A stretch of DNA of 64,000 bases, taken from positions 248,001 through 312,000 of the forward strand of contig JBCCXD010000004.1 of NCBI GenBank assembly GCA_039192165.1, in the 5' to 3' direction. The position numbers were made by a program, and so were the translations under genes. The notes under the pieces are model-generated. The model saw only the letters and a list, made by a program, of their open reading frames with translations, searched no databases and was not told the origin of the DNA. The number at the start of each line of letters is the position of its first letter. Position 1 is the first letter of the stretch. Shown here one piece after another: positions 43,053 through 52,019 of this stretch. This DNA comes from Dinoroseobacter sp039192165. GTDB taxonomy: Bacteria; Pseudomonadota; Alphaproteobacteria; Rhodobacterales; Rhodobacteraceae.

Positions 43053-43817
43053 ATGCCAAAGCCCCGAATTCGTTGTGTTCTTGCGGCTGCACTCATGTCT
43101 TTTGCGTCGCTGGGGCCGGTCTCCGCTCAGGACAAAGAGTTTACGTTGCAAGCTGCGCCCGACCTGATCGACAGCGGTTTGGTTAAATATCTCGTTCCGC
43201 GCTTCTCGATGAAGACGAGTGTGCGGGTCACGGTTCTTCCGCTCGGCGAAAAAGACCCGACCGCGGCGCAATTGACCGCAGGACCGGGACGATTGGCGCT
43301 CGCACGGGAGGGGACCGACTACAGGCTCGCATTGCCCGAAGGCGATCCAGACGCGGCGCGGTTTGGCGACTGGCTGTTGGGCGATGTGGGTCAGCGTACG
43401 ATCGCGTCTTTCGCGCCCGAAAGCGGCGCTCCGTTCGACGCTGCTGCCAATAGAGCGCCGCCAAAAAAAGAGTTGGATATGAGCGTGGACGTCAGCAAAG
43501 GCATCGAACTGTCGCTTGTGCATTGCGGGCGGTGCCATGTGATCGGACCGCAGAACCAGATGAACGGGATCGGCTCTACGCCATCCTTCGGGGTGCTGCG
43601 GACGTTTGCTGACTGGGAGCGCAGGTTCGAGAGCTTTTACGTGCTGAACCCGCATCCGTCCTTTACCCAGGTCGCGGAAGTTACGCCCGCGTTCAATCCA
43701 GAACGTCCGCCACCGATCATTCCTGTGGAAATAACGCTCGAAGAGCTTGACGAAATCCTCGCCTTCGTTGCGCGGATGAAGCCCGCAGACCTGGGGGCGC
43801 CGATCCGGCATCAGTGA
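43053..43817 (+). CDS. Periplasmic single-haem c-type cytochrome
   Basis: 254 residues. A signal peptide (hydrophobic 8-23, cleavage near SAQD) is followed by a part resembling the end of a periplasmic solute-binding protein (LQAAPDLIDSGLVKYLVPRFS and LPLGEKDPTAAQL). A C-terminal cytochrome region has a CGRCH haem motif near residue 157 and Met residues as possible sixth ligands. GGGAGG lies 7 nt before the ATG. It is divergent from the DUF6494 operon and convergent with the ferredoxin-like gene, overlapping it by 7 nt. The location suggests electron transfer from formate dehydrogenase. Confidence 0.78.
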   Translation: MPKPRIRCVLAAALMSFASLGPVSAQDKEFTLQAAPDLIDSGLVKYLVPRFSMKTSVRVTVLPLGEKDPTAAQLTAGPGRLALAREGTDYRLALPEGDPDAARFGDWLLGDVGQRTIASFAPESGAPFDAAANRAPPKKELDMSVDVSKGIELSLVHCGRCHVIGPQNQMNGIGSTPSFGVLRTFADWERRFESFYVLNPHPSFTQVAEVTPAFNPERPPPIIPVEITLEELDEILAFVARMKPADLGAPIRHQ

Positions 43818-45772
43818 TCCTTGCGCTCGCTGTAGTAGTCTTCGGTTGTGCGCACGCGAGGCCGCTCGCCGCCGGTGAACGGGTTATTGGTGCTGTGATA
43901 CTGGGCTTGAATCCGACAGTTGTCACACATGCGGATCATTTTGGCCGCGTCCGAATTGGCAAACATGTGATGCTTGCCCTCAAGCTGCTCAACAACTCTC
44001 TCGATGGTGGATTTCACGCCAAAGAGTGCCCCGCATTCAATGCAGGCTGCTGGTTCTTCCTCGTTCTTAACAACTTCTGCCAAAGCGCTGTCGGCCAGAT
44101 TGAGCTGAGGTTCGAGGGTAATTGCGTCTTCCGGGCAGACAGTTGCACACAATCCGCACTGCAAGCAGGCAGCTTCCTGAAACTTCAGCTGAGGCATGTC
44201 TTCATTGTCGGTCAAAGCCCCGGAAGGGCACAGCGAGACGCAGGATAAGCACAGTGTGCAACTCTCGTCATTGACCAGGACCGCGCCATAAGGAGCGCCC
44301 TCTGGCAGCGGGAGGGTTTCGTCCGATCCTGAATGCAAAGCCTTCGCGGCAAGGCGCGTGATCTGGCGGCGGTCTCCCATGGGTAGTACCGGGGAAACCG
44401 CGTTGCGTTCCGCTTTCGCGCCATAGAGCGCGTCTGACATTTCGTCAGGGTCTGCAACTTCAAGCAGGACCATGCGGGGCAGATCGCTGATGGCATTTGC
44501 AAGCTCGGTTTCCCGGTCCAGCGCCTCGCGCTCGGTTGTTGGCGAAAGCAGAACCGTGACGCATGCAAAGCCAGACGCTAATGCGCCCAGCGCTTCTGCA
44601 TGCCCAAAGCCCGAAACCTTCTCCAGCGCCATCGGGATTACATGTGCTGGCAGGCCACGCCCGAACCGCGCAGACAGTCTGATCATCTCTGCGCCGTAGG
44701 TGGTGTCGTGGACCAGCAATACGGGGGCGGTGCCTCCTGCTTTGGCGAAAGTCCCGGCCAAAGTCTGGATCCTTTGCATTAGGAACGACACCGGTGGATC
44801 CTGCGCCATTATTGCGCCGGAGGGACAAAGTGCAGCACAGGCACCGCAACCCGCGCAGACCATCGGATCAATGGACACATGCTCACCGGCGGAGCTGATC
44901 GCTCCTGTCGGGCAAATATCGAGGCAATTGCGACAGGCTTCTTTTTCAGCGCGTGAGTGGGCGCAAAGGTGTTCTGTAAGGCCGACATAAAGTGGCTTTT
45001 CGAACGTGCCAACCATATGACTGGCCGCCAAAACCACACCTGAAACCGCTTGTGGACTTCCCGGATCGGCTCGCAGGTACCCTTCTCTTTTCTCCGGAGC
45101 CGGAAAAAGGGGCGCGTCGCCCCGCAGGTCAATCACAAGATCGCACTCCGAGCTGGCGCCGTCGCGCGGCTCGGTCAGTTGCAAAGCTCCGCGGCCGCCG
45201 GGCTGGACTTGTTGAAGTGCATCGAAGCGAAGAGAAAATCCGCCAAGCGCACCGGTTGCCGACCTGATACGCCCCACTACGATATCGAATTCGCGTGTCA
45301 CGGGCAGGTCTTCGACCGCCTCAGACAAAAGGACCGTGACACTCAGATGGTCTTTCAACTGCTCCGCGGCTGCGAAGGCCACGTCAGGCGCGCCCAGGAT
45401 CAGGCAGATACCTTCACTAACAACGTCAATGGCCGGTGTCAGGGGCGCGGGCAACGCAGCCTCTGCCGCCAGCGCAGCCATTTTTGCGGAGGCTTTCTCG
45501 CCATCTTCTGACCAGCCCGCGCGGTCGCGTAGGTCCACCAGTGCGGGTGCGTCCACACCTAACTCGTCTGCGACCTCCGAGAAGATCGCACCTTCCTGAG
45601 CACAAGCGACAATTGTGTCGCCCGACTGAAGCTCGCGTGCAAGCGCGTCGGTTTGGGTCACGCACAGCCCGGTGTAAACACGCGTGCACTCCAGCCCGGA
45701 TGCTGCGGAAATTTCGTCTGCGTTCAGTGGCTGGCTGCTGAGACAATCGCACAGCACTAGCTTTTTCGACAT
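43811..45772 (-). CDS. Multi-cluster 4Fe-4S ferredoxin-like protein
   Basis: 653 residues. The central and C-terminal parts carry four ferredoxin-type motifs: CRNCLDICPTG, CAGCGACAALCPSG, CTLCLSCVSLCPSG and CLQCGLCATVCPED, enough for four clusters. CIECGALFG plus a late CDNC pair may form a further metal site. The N-terminal 230 residues (LVLCDCLSSQPLN onward) have scattered cysteines and Rossmann-like character. No membrane segment. Similar proteins accompany formate dehydrogenases in Rhodobacteraceae; electron donation or maturation are both possible. It is divergent from the structural operon across 363 nt. Confidence 0.85.
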   Translation of the reverse strand: MSKKLVLCDCLSSQPLNADEISAASGLECTRVYTGLCVTQTDALARELQSGDTIVACAQEGAIFSEVADELGVDAPALVDLRDRAGWSEDGEKASAKMAALAAEAALPAPLTPAIDVVSEGICLILGAPDVAFAAAEQLKDHLSVTVLLSEAVEDLPVTREFDIVVGRIRSATGALGGFSLRFDALQQVQPGGRGALQLTEPRDGASSECDLVIDLRGDAPLFPAPEKREGYLRADPGSPQAVSGVVLAASHMVGTFEKPLYVGLTEHLCAHSRAEKEACRNCLDICPTGAISSAGEHVSIDPMVCAGCGACAALCPSGAIMAQDPPVSFLMQRIQTLAGTFAKAGGTAPVLLVHDTTYGAEMIRLSARFGRGLPAHVIPMALEKVSGFGHAEALGALASGFACVTVLLSPTTEREALDRETELANAISDLPRMVLLEVADPDEMSDALYGAKAERNAVSPVLPMGDRRQITRLAAKALHSGSDETLPLPEGAPYGAVLVNDESCTLCLSCVSLCPSGALTDNEDMPQLKFQEAACLQCGLCATVCPEDAITLEPQLNLADSALAEVVKNEEEPAACIECGALFGVKSTIERVVEQLEGKHHMFANSDAAKMIRMCDNCRIQAQYHSTNNPFTGGERPRVRTTEDYYSERKDH

Positions 45773-46135
45773 TTTATCCCCCCGGACCGGTTTTTCTGTA
45801 ACCCGGCACGTCAGTCGTCGATACGGTATCCACGATTTTCAAGTGGGGTAAAGCCGAAATCAGGGGTATCGAATCAGGTTCTGCGTTGCGGCAAAAAATG
45901 CCGCGCCGCAGAGGCCTGCGTTAAAGCGGTATGCGCAAGTCAGGTTTTCCAATAAAACCAGTTCTTTGGTCGTATACAACGGTCGACATTCCTGACTTAA
46001 TCAGTCAAGTATATGATCTAAAAAGAAAATTTGCTTTACCTTCCCACGAGCGCCGGGGCATGGTGAGGTATAAGAGCTAACAAAAACACCAAAGCTCGAT
46101 TCGGAGGGACAACTCTGTATACGACCGACAGATGC
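45773..46135. promoter_or_regulatory. Divergent control region of the formate dehydrogenase island
   Basis: This 363-nt stretch has no convincing gene. It contains the hairpin GCGGCA-AAAAA-TGCCGC (45888-45904), the inverted repeat TGACT-TAATC-AGTCA (45993-46007) and, just after it, TATGAT (46012-46017), a good -10 for the structural operon but without a matching -35. Lack of a -35 next to a palindrome is typical of activator-dependent promoters. GGAGGG (46103-46108) is a ribosome site. Which regulator binds is not known. Confidence 0.5.
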
Positions 46136-46684
46136 GTGGTGATCCCCGTGGGCGTTGTTTTGCGACGCCTTCCAGGTGTTACGCGCTGGGCCAAGTGGTC
46201 CTGGCGCGCAGTCGCGGTTTTGCCCGGCGCGGCAGAGGCGAACTGGGTCGAGCTGCGCCGTGAAGGCGACAGCGTCGAGTATCACGCAGACACTGTTGGG
46301 ATGGAGCTTTGGCGCACCGATACTGAGGCCTACCAGACAGCGCTGAACACCGAGGTTCCATCTGTTTATGTGGTTCTGCGCGAAGATCCCGAAGCCCCTG
46401 AAGGACGGGAGCTGTCTGTGCTTTTGGTCACCGCGTCGCCCTATGACGCGCAGGATTACACCGACAGCGGCGAGGAGATCGTGGAACGGGTGCCAATGCC
46501 CCCGCAGCTGATCGCCTTCCTTCGCGACTTCATTGCAGACCACCATCAAGACGAGGTGTTTGTGAAGCGTCGGCGCGACAAGAAGCGGATTGACCTCACC
46601 GAAGACGGTAAGGGTGACGCCCGCATTTCGCAGATGTCCGATGTCTATCGTGCGCCACGCCGAAAAGTTGGGAGCCTGCATTGA
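46136..46684 (+). CDS. DUF3305 family protein
   Basis: 182 residues from the GTG at 46136. IPVGVVLRRLPGVTRWAKW and WRAVAVLPGA are the hallmark start of DUF3305, a family found with DUF3306 and formate dehydrogenase in alphaproteobacteria. No enzyme motif is seen; the C-terminus is basic. The start is uncertain: the only strong ribosome site (GGAGGG, 46103-46108) is too far from the GTG but sits 6 nt before an in-frame CTG at 46115. The stop overlaps the DUF3306 start by 4 nt. Confidence 0.85.
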   Translation: MVIPVGVVLRRLPGVTRWAKWSWRAVAVLPGAAEANWVELRREGDSVEYHADTVGMELWRTDTEAYQTALNTEVPSVYVVLREDPEAPEGRELSVLLVTASPYDAQDYTDSGEEIVERVPMPPQLIAFLRDFIADHHQDEVFVKRRRDKKRIDLTEDGKGDARISQMSDVYRAPRRKVGSLH

Positions 46685-47310
46685 CGGAAACGCGTTCAGA
46701 TTTCTGGTCCCGCAGAAAAGCGCGCGTCCAGCAGGAACGGGACGCCGACCAACGTGTGGAAGAGGCCGCGCACGCAGAGCAGCGTGCCGCCGAGCTCTCG
46801 GAGAAATCCGACGAAGAAATTCTGGCAGAACTCAACTTGCCGGACCCGGACAGTCTCCAGAAGGGCGACGACTTTTCCGTTTTCATGAAGCAAGCCGTGC
46901 CCGAGCGTCTCCGGCGCAGGGCCTTGCGCAGGCTTTGGCTGTCCAATCCGGTACTGGCAAACCTAGATGCGCTTGTTGAGTACGGTGAGGACTACACTGA
47001 CGCCGCGACCGTCGTGGAGAATTTGTCGACGGCCTACCAGGTTGGCAAGGGCATGATGGCCCACGTGCTGGAAATGGAACGTCAGGCGGCAGAAGCCGAT
47101 GGCGAAGACCAGAGTGTGGCCAACACGACCGACCAGATGTCAGACCGCGAAGCGCTGGATGCAGAGAGCGACGCTCCGGTCGTTGAGCCTCGGCAGGAAC
47201 CGCCCACGACTATGGTCGCTGTTGAGGAAACTCCGGTTTCCGCTGACAGTTTCGATGAAGAGCTGGCCGTCGCGCCCAGTCGTCGTATGCGTTTTGCCTT
47301 TGCAGAATGA
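46681..47310 (+). CDS. DUF3306 family protein
   Basis: 209 residues from TTG (TTGA overlap). The start DFWSRRKARVQQE, the segment LPDPDSLQKGDDFSVFMKQAVPE and LRRRALRRLWLSNPVLAN identify DUF3306. The N-terminal third is a charged helix or coiled coil, and the C-terminal 70 residues are acidic and low-complexity. Function unknown; it always travels with DUF3305 in what I recall of these operons. Coupled translation with DUF3305 suggests the two act together. Confidence 0.85.
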   Translation: MTETRSDFWSRRKARVQQERDADQRVEEAAHAEQRAAELSEKSDEEILAELNLPDPDSLQKGDDFSVFMKQAVPERLRRRALRRLWLSNPVLANLDALVEYGEDYTDAATVVENLSTAYQVGKGMMAHVLEMERQAAEADGEDQSVANTTDQMSDREALDAESDAPVVEPRQEPPTTMVAVEETPVSADSFDEELAVAPSRRMRFAFAE

Positions 47311-47342
47311 ACGATAAACAGCGCTCGCAAGAAAGGAGCAAG

Positions 47343-47951
47343 ATGACCGCAGCCGCCGAAAACATCCAGATCGCCGAAGAGGACGCGCTCCGCGCTGACC
47401 TATATGATTTCCTTGGAGTTCTTCTGGCGCGCGCACCCTCCGCCGATATGCTAGCGCAAGCGCAAGGGCTCTCGGGCGATGACAGCGATCTTGGACAGGC
47501 CATCGGGGCCTTGTCGCGGATTGCGAAAGTGGCGAAGCCGCGCGCTGTCGAGTCGGAGTTCAATACACTGTTTATCGGGCTGGGCCGGGGCGAGCTTCTT
47601 CCCTACGCCAGCTACTATTTGACCGGGTTTCTCAACGAGAAGCCTCTGGCGACCTTGCGCAGCGACATGGCGCGGCTTGCGATTACTCGCGCCGAAAGCG
47701 TCTATGAGCCTGAAGACAATATTGCCAGTTTGATGGAAATGATGGCTGGCATGATCCGGGGCCGCTTTGGCAAGCCGGCAACGCTGACCCAGCAGAAAGA
47801 GTTTTTCAACAAGCATATCGGCCTCTGGGCCGGACATTTCTTCGCTGATCTCGAGGCTGCGAAGAACTCGGTCTTCTATGCGGCTGTCGGTGCCACCGGC
47901 AAAGCTTTCATGGAGATCGAAACCCACGCCTTCCGGATGACAACGGACTGA
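47343..47951 (+). CDS. TorD-like molybdoenzyme chaperone
   Basis: 202 residues from the ATG at 47343, with AAGGAG just upstream; an ATG at 47307, overlapping the previous stop, is the alternative. All-helical, with ALRADLYDFLGVLLARAPS, ESEFNTLFIGLGRGELLPYASYYLTG and FFNKHIGLWAGHFFADLEAA, the TorD/DmsD pattern (ExxFxxLF, PxxSYYL). Such chaperones bind the Tat leader of a molybdoenzyme and guard cofactor insertion. The client here is very probably FdhA (Tat motif at 28-34). Confidence 0.9.
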   Translation: MTAAAENIQIAEEDALRADLYDFLGVLLARAPSADMLAQAQGLSGDDSDLGQAIGALSRIAKVAKPRAVESEFNTLFIGLGRGELLPYASYYLTGFLNEKPLATLRSDMARLAITRAESVYEPEDNIASLMEMMAGMIRGRFGKPATLTQQKEFFNKHIGLWAGHFFADLEAAKNSVFYAAVGATGKAFMEIETHAFRMTTD

Positions 47952-48006
47952 ACGACCGGGCTAACACCGCCGGGCGTCTCCCGGCCAGGACTAGAGGAGG
48001 AGAGAG

Positions 48007-48204
48007 ATGAGCAAAACACCCAAAGCCGGCGAAACCGCAAGCCGCCGCGATTTTTTGAAACTCGCGTCGACATCGGTTCCAGCTGCAGCAGCGGCGGTGG
48101 CGATCGCACCGGATGCAGCTGAAGCGGACACGGCAACGGAAAATGGCGAAGGCCTGCGCAATACCGCGCATACCCGCGCGTATTTTGAAAGCGCCCGCTT
48201 TTAA
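48007..48204 (+). CDS. Small twin-arginine signal protein of formate dehydrogenase operons
   Basis: 65 residues. The Tat motif SRRDFLKLA (about 13-21) is followed by an Ala-rich hydrophobic stretch and a short acidic tail. It corresponds to the formate dehydrogenase region Tat-target peptides described by TIGRFAM, placed just before the catalytic subunit. The mature part is only about 25 residues, with no cofactor motif. GAGGAGAGAG precedes the ATG. Its role is unproven; it may help export or assembly of FdhA. Confidence 0.85.
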   Translation: MSKTPKAGETASRRDFLKLASTSVPAAAAAVAIAPDAAEADTATENGEGLRNTAHTRAYFESARF

Positions 48205-48350
48205 GCGACCCATCTCGCTTCCGCCCGGTTTGGCCGGACGAGAGCAAAACCGTTCCAGCGACTGGTTGCGTGACGCCCGACTGACTGGAGCCGAACGAAG
48301 CCCAAGCTAGCCCGCACGCAGACCGTGCGACGCACGCAAGGAGAACTAAA

Positions 48351-51245
48351 ATGCTCAGGAAGAAGACCAACGGGGTTGCGCGACGCCCCCAGCGGACGAC
48401 CCTCCTGTCCAATATCGCCGAGAAGACCGTCGACAGACGGAGCTTCTTGCGCACATCCGGTCTGGCCATTGGTGGCCTTGCCGCGATCGGCGCGACCGGC
48501 GGGACAGTAACCAAGGCGAGCGCAGCAACAGCTGCTGACGGCGCCGTAAACATCGTAAAATCTGTATGCACGCACTGCTCGGTTGGCTGCACGGTCATCG
48601 CCGAAGTTCAGAATGGCGTCTGGACGGGTCAGGAGCCCGGCTGGGACAGCCCGTTCAACCTTGGTGCCCACTGCGCCAAAGGGGCTGCGGTGCGCGAGCA
48701 CGCACACGGCGAGCGCCGCCTCAAGTACCCCATGAAGAAAGAGGGCGGAGAGTGGAGGCGTATCAGCTGGGAACAGGCGATCAACGAGATCGGCGACGGC
48801 ATGATGAAGATCCGCGACGAAAGCGGACCTGACAGCGTCTACTGGCTCGGCTCGGCCAAGCACAACAACGAACAGGCCTATTTGTTCCGCAAGTTCGCGG
48901 CCTACTGGGGCACGAACAACGTGGATCACCAGGCCCGGATTTGTCACTCGACCACGGTTGCAGGTGTTGCAAACACCTGGGGCTACGGCGCGATGACGAA
49001 CTCCTACAACGACATCCACAACTCCAAAGCCATCTTCATCATCGGCGGCAACCCGGCGGAAGCACACCCCGTCTCGCTGCTGCACGTGCTGAAGGCGAAG
49101 GAAGAAAACAACGCACCGCTCATCGTCTGCGACCCGCGCTTCACGCGTACGGCAGCACACGCCGATGAATATGTGCGCTTCCGTCCCGGCACCGACGTGG
49201 CGCTGGTCTGGGGCCTCCTGTGGCACATCTTTGAGAACGGCTGGGAGGACAAAGAGTTCATCCGGACCCGGGTCTGGGGGATGGACCAGATCAAGGAAGA
49301 AGTTGCCAAGTGGACTCCCGAAGAAGTTGAACGCGTGACCGGTACACCCGGCAGCCAGCTTCGCCGTGTGGCCATGCAGCTTGCCAACAACCGTCCGGGT
49401 ACCGTGATCTGGTGCATGGGTGGTACGCAGCACACCAACGGCAACAACAACACCCGCGCCTATTGCGTGCTCCAGCTCGCGCTGGGCAACATGGGCACCT
49501 CGGGTGGCGGCACCAACATCTTCCGCGGCCACGACAACGTGCAGGGCGCGACGGACCTTGGTGTTCTCTCGCACACGCTGCCCGGCTACTACGGCCTGGC
49601 TGCCGGCTCCTGGGCCCACTGGGCGCGGGTGTGGGGCGAGGATCTGGATTGGCTGAAAGGTCAGTTCCAGACTGTCAAAGGCGCCGATGGAAAAGACAAG
49701 AACCTGATGAACCTGACGGGCATTCCTGTGTCCCGCTGGATCGACGGCGTTCTTGAGGATCCAGAAAACACCGACCAGCCGGACACCGTCCGGGCAATGG
49801 TGCTCTGGGGCCATGCGCCAAACTCTCAGACCCGAATGACCGAGATGAAGACGGCGATGGAAAAGCTCGACATGCTTGTCGTGATCGATCCATTCCCGAC
49901 GGTTTCGGCCGTGCTGCATGACCGGACCGATGGCTGCTATTTGCTGCCGGCCGCAACGCAGTTCGAAACCTATGGCTCGGTAACCGCGTCCAATCGCTCT
50001 ATTCAGTGGCGCGATAAGATCATGGACCCGCTCTTCGAGAGCAAAACCGACCATGAGATCATCGGTCTCTTTGCCAATAAATTCGGGTTTGCAGACCGGT
50101 TCTTCCGCAACATCGAGATGGACGACGAGAACACGCCGAACATCGAAAGCGTCACGCGGGAGTTCAACGCGGGTATGTGGACCGTCGGCTACACCGGCCA
50201 GTCCCCAGAGCGGATCAAACTGCACATGGCGAACCAGCACACGTTTGACAAGACGACGCTGAAAGCCGTTGGCGGACCCGCAGACGGAGACTACTACGGG
50301 ATGCCTTGGCCGTGCTGGGGCACAGCCGACATGAAACATCCGGGTACGCCGAACCTTTATGATATGTCGAAATCTGTCGCCGATGGTGGTCTCACCTTCC
50401 GCGCCCGGTTCGGCGTGGAGCGGGATGGCGACAACCTGTTGGCCGAAGGTGTCTACTCGGTGGGGTCGGAGATCCAGGACGGATACCCAGAATTCACCAT
50501 GCAGATGCTGATGGATCTGGGTTGGGATGGCGATCTGACCGCTGACGAAAAATCAGCGATTGATGCGGTGGCCGGACCGAAAACCAACTGGAAGACCGAC
50601 CTTTCGGGAGGCATTCAGCGGGTTGCCATCAAGCATGGCTGTGCGCCCTTCGGGAACGCGAAAGCCCGTGCTGTGGTCTGGACGTTCCCGGATCCGGTGC
50701 CGCTGCACCGAGAACCGCTTTACACCAACCGCCGCGATCTTGTGGCCGACTATCCCACCTACGAGGACCGGAAGTTCTATCGTCTTCCCACGATGTACGC
50801 ATCGATTCAGAAGAACGATTTTTCCAAGGACTATCCGATCATCCTCACCTCGGGCCGATTGGTCGAATACGAGGGCGGCGGGGACGAGACCCGTTCGAAC
50901 CCCTGGCTTGCTGAGCTTCAGCAGGACATGTTTGTCGAAGTGAACCCGCGGGATGCCAACAACCTTGGTATTCGCGATGGGGCACAGGTTTGGGTCGAAG
51001 GTCCCGAGGGTGGAAAGGTCAAAGTGATGGCCATGGTCACCGAGCGTGTCGGCGCAGGTGTCGCCTTCATGCCCTTCCACTTCGGCGGACATTATCAGGG
51101 TGACGATCTTAGGTCGAAATACCCCGAGGGCGCCGATCCGTATGTGCTGGGTGAATCCACCAACACAGCACAGACCTACGGCTATGACTCAGTGACCCAG
51201 ATGCAGGAGACGAAAGCCACTCTCTGCAAGATCTGGGCCGCGTAA
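48351..51245 (+). CDS. fdhA: Formate dehydrogenase catalytic (alpha) subunit, Mo/W-bis-MGD
   Basis: 964 residues. The N-terminal Tat signal has DRRSFLRTSG (28-37). Cluster ligands are Cys73, Cys76, Cys80 and Cys108. The metal ligand is Cys198 in QARICHSTTV, so this is the cysteine, not the selenocysteine, form, and no UGA readthrough is needed. The C-terminal domain (PIILTSGRLVEYEGGG, VEVNPRDANNLGIRDG) binds the second pterin. It oxidises formate to CO2 in the periplasm. AAGGAG precedes the ATG by 8 nt. Partners FdhB and FdhC follow. A long open frame on the opposite strand is a shadow. Confidence 0.96.
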   Translation: MLRKKTNGVARRPQRTTLLSNIAEKTVDRRSFLRTSGLAIGGLAAIGATGGTVTKASAATAADGAVNIVKSVCTHCSVGCTVIAEVQNGVWTGQEPGWDSPFNLGAHCAKGAAVREHAHGERRLKYPMKKEGGEWRRISWEQAINEIGDGMMKIRDESGPDSVYWLGSAKHNNEQAYLFRKFAAYWGTNNVDHQARICHSTTVAGVANTWGYGAMTNSYNDIHNSKAIFIIGGNPAEAHPVSLLHVLKAKEENNAPLIVCDPRFTRTAAHADEYVRFRPGTDVALVWGLLWHIFENGWEDKEFIRTRVWGMDQIKEEVAKWTPEEVERVTGTPGSQLRRVAMQLANNRPGTVIWCMGGTQHTNGNNNTRAYCVLQLALGNMGTSGGGTNIFRGHDNVQGATDLGVLSHTLPGYYGLAAGSWAHWARVWGEDLDWLKGQFQTVKGADGKDKNLMNLTGIPVSRWIDGVLEDPENTDQPDTVRAMVLWGHAPNSQTRMTEMKTAMEKLDMLVVIDPFPTVSAVLHDRTDGCYLLPAATQFETYGSVTASNRSIQWRDKIMDPLFESKTDHEIIGLFANKFGFADRFFRNIEMDDENTPNIESVTREFNAGMWTVGYTGQSPERIKLHMANQHTFDKTTLKAVGGPADGDYYGMPWPCWGTADMKHPGTPNLYDMSKSVADGGLTFRARFGVERDGDNLLAEGVYSVGSEIQDGYPEFTMQMLMDLGWDGDLTADEKSAIDAVAGPKTNWKTDLSGGIQRVAIKHGCAPFGNAKARAVVWTFPDPVPLHREPLYTNRRDLVADYPTYEDRKFYRLPTMYASIQKNDFSKDYPIILTSGRLVEYEGGGDETRSNPWLAELQQDMFVEVNPRDANNLGIRDGAQVWVEGPEGGKVKVMAMVTERVGAGVAFMPFHFGGHYQGDDLRSKYPEGADPYVLGESTNTAQTYGYDSVTQMQETKATLCKIWAA

Positions 51246-51262
51246 AGGAGGAGAAAAAGAAA

Positions 51263-51859
51263 ATGGCAGCTAGAGCTAAATTTCTCTGCGACGCGGAACG
51301 ATGCATTGAGTGCAACGCCTGCGTCACGGCCTGTAAGAACGAGCATGAGGTGCCCTGGGGCATCAACCGCCGCCGGGTGGTGACCATCAATGATGGGAAA
51401 CCCGGTGAACGGTCGATCTCCGTTGCCTGTATGCACTGTTCGGACGCGCCATGCATGGCGGTGTGTCCCGTGGACTGCTTTTACCAGACCGAAGACGGTG
51501 TGGTGCTGCATTCCAAGGACCTCTGCATTGGATGCGGCTACTGCTTCTACGCGTGCCCGTTTGGTGCGCCGCAGTATCCGCAGGCCGGCAATTTCGGTTC
51601 CCGCGGCAAGATGGACAAATGTACCTTCTGCGCCGGTGGACCCGAAGAGACCCACTCCACAGCAGAGTTCGCCAAGTACGGACGCAACCGGATCGCGGAA
51701 GGCAAACTGCCGATCTGCGCCGAGATGTGCTCCACCAAGGCGCTTCTCGCAGGTGACGGCGACGTCGTCTCTGGCATTTACCGCGAACGCGTGGTGGCCC
51801 GTGGCTTCGGCTCCGGTGCTTGGGGTTGGGGCACAGCCTATGACCAGAAAGACGGTTAA
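51263..51859 (+). CDS. fdhB: Formate dehydrogenase iron-sulfur (beta) subunit
   Basis: 198 residues, shorter than E. coli FdnH (294) because it lacks the C-terminal membrane anchor. Cysteine groups: CDAERCIECNACVTACKNEH, CMHCSDAPCMAVCP, CIGCGYCFYACPFG, and CTFCAGG paired with CAEMC, fitting four 4Fe-4S clusters in a wire from FdhA to FdhC. This is the FDH3-type beta subunit. AAAGGAGGAG precedes the ATG. It lacks its own signal and is presumably exported with FdhA. Confidence 0.95.
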   Translation: MAARAKFLCDAERCIECNACVTACKNEHEVPWGINRRRVVTINDGKPGERSISVACMHCSDAPCMAVCPVDCFYQTEDGVVLHSKDLCIGCGYCFYACPFGAPQYPQAGNFGSRGKMDKCTFCAGGPEETHSTAEFAKYGRNRIAEGKLPICAEMCSTKALLAGDGDVVSGIYRERVVARGFGSGAWGWGTAYDQKDG

Positions 51860-51878
51860 CCCTGTCTGAACGACCCTG

Positions 51879-51907
51879 CAGCGCCCCGGTTTCCGACCGG
51901 GGCGCTG
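51879..51907. other. 12-bp perfect hairpin between fdhB and fdhC
   Basis: CAGCGCCCCGGT (51879-51890), loop TTCCG, ACCGGGGCGCTG (51896-51907). No T-run follows, so it is not a standard terminator. It lies 20 nt after fdhB, in a 160-nt gap. It may set differential mRNA stability between FdhAB and FdhC. Confidence 0.6.
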
Positions 51908-52019
51908 TCTGTCGGATCCTGCGTCCTCGGCTTTCGCTATTTCGCCGCAGTGAACTCCGTCCAAAACGAATTCAACGGAGCGCACACGCTCTGACCGCAC
52001 CAAACCACGGGAGAGAGAT

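Noticed and set aside
48201..50339. Open frame of 712 codons on the minus strand opposite fdhA
   Set aside because: It mirrors the fdhA coding strand, as happens in GC-rich genes; no ribosome site, no family, and no place for a promoter. fdhA has full family motifs.
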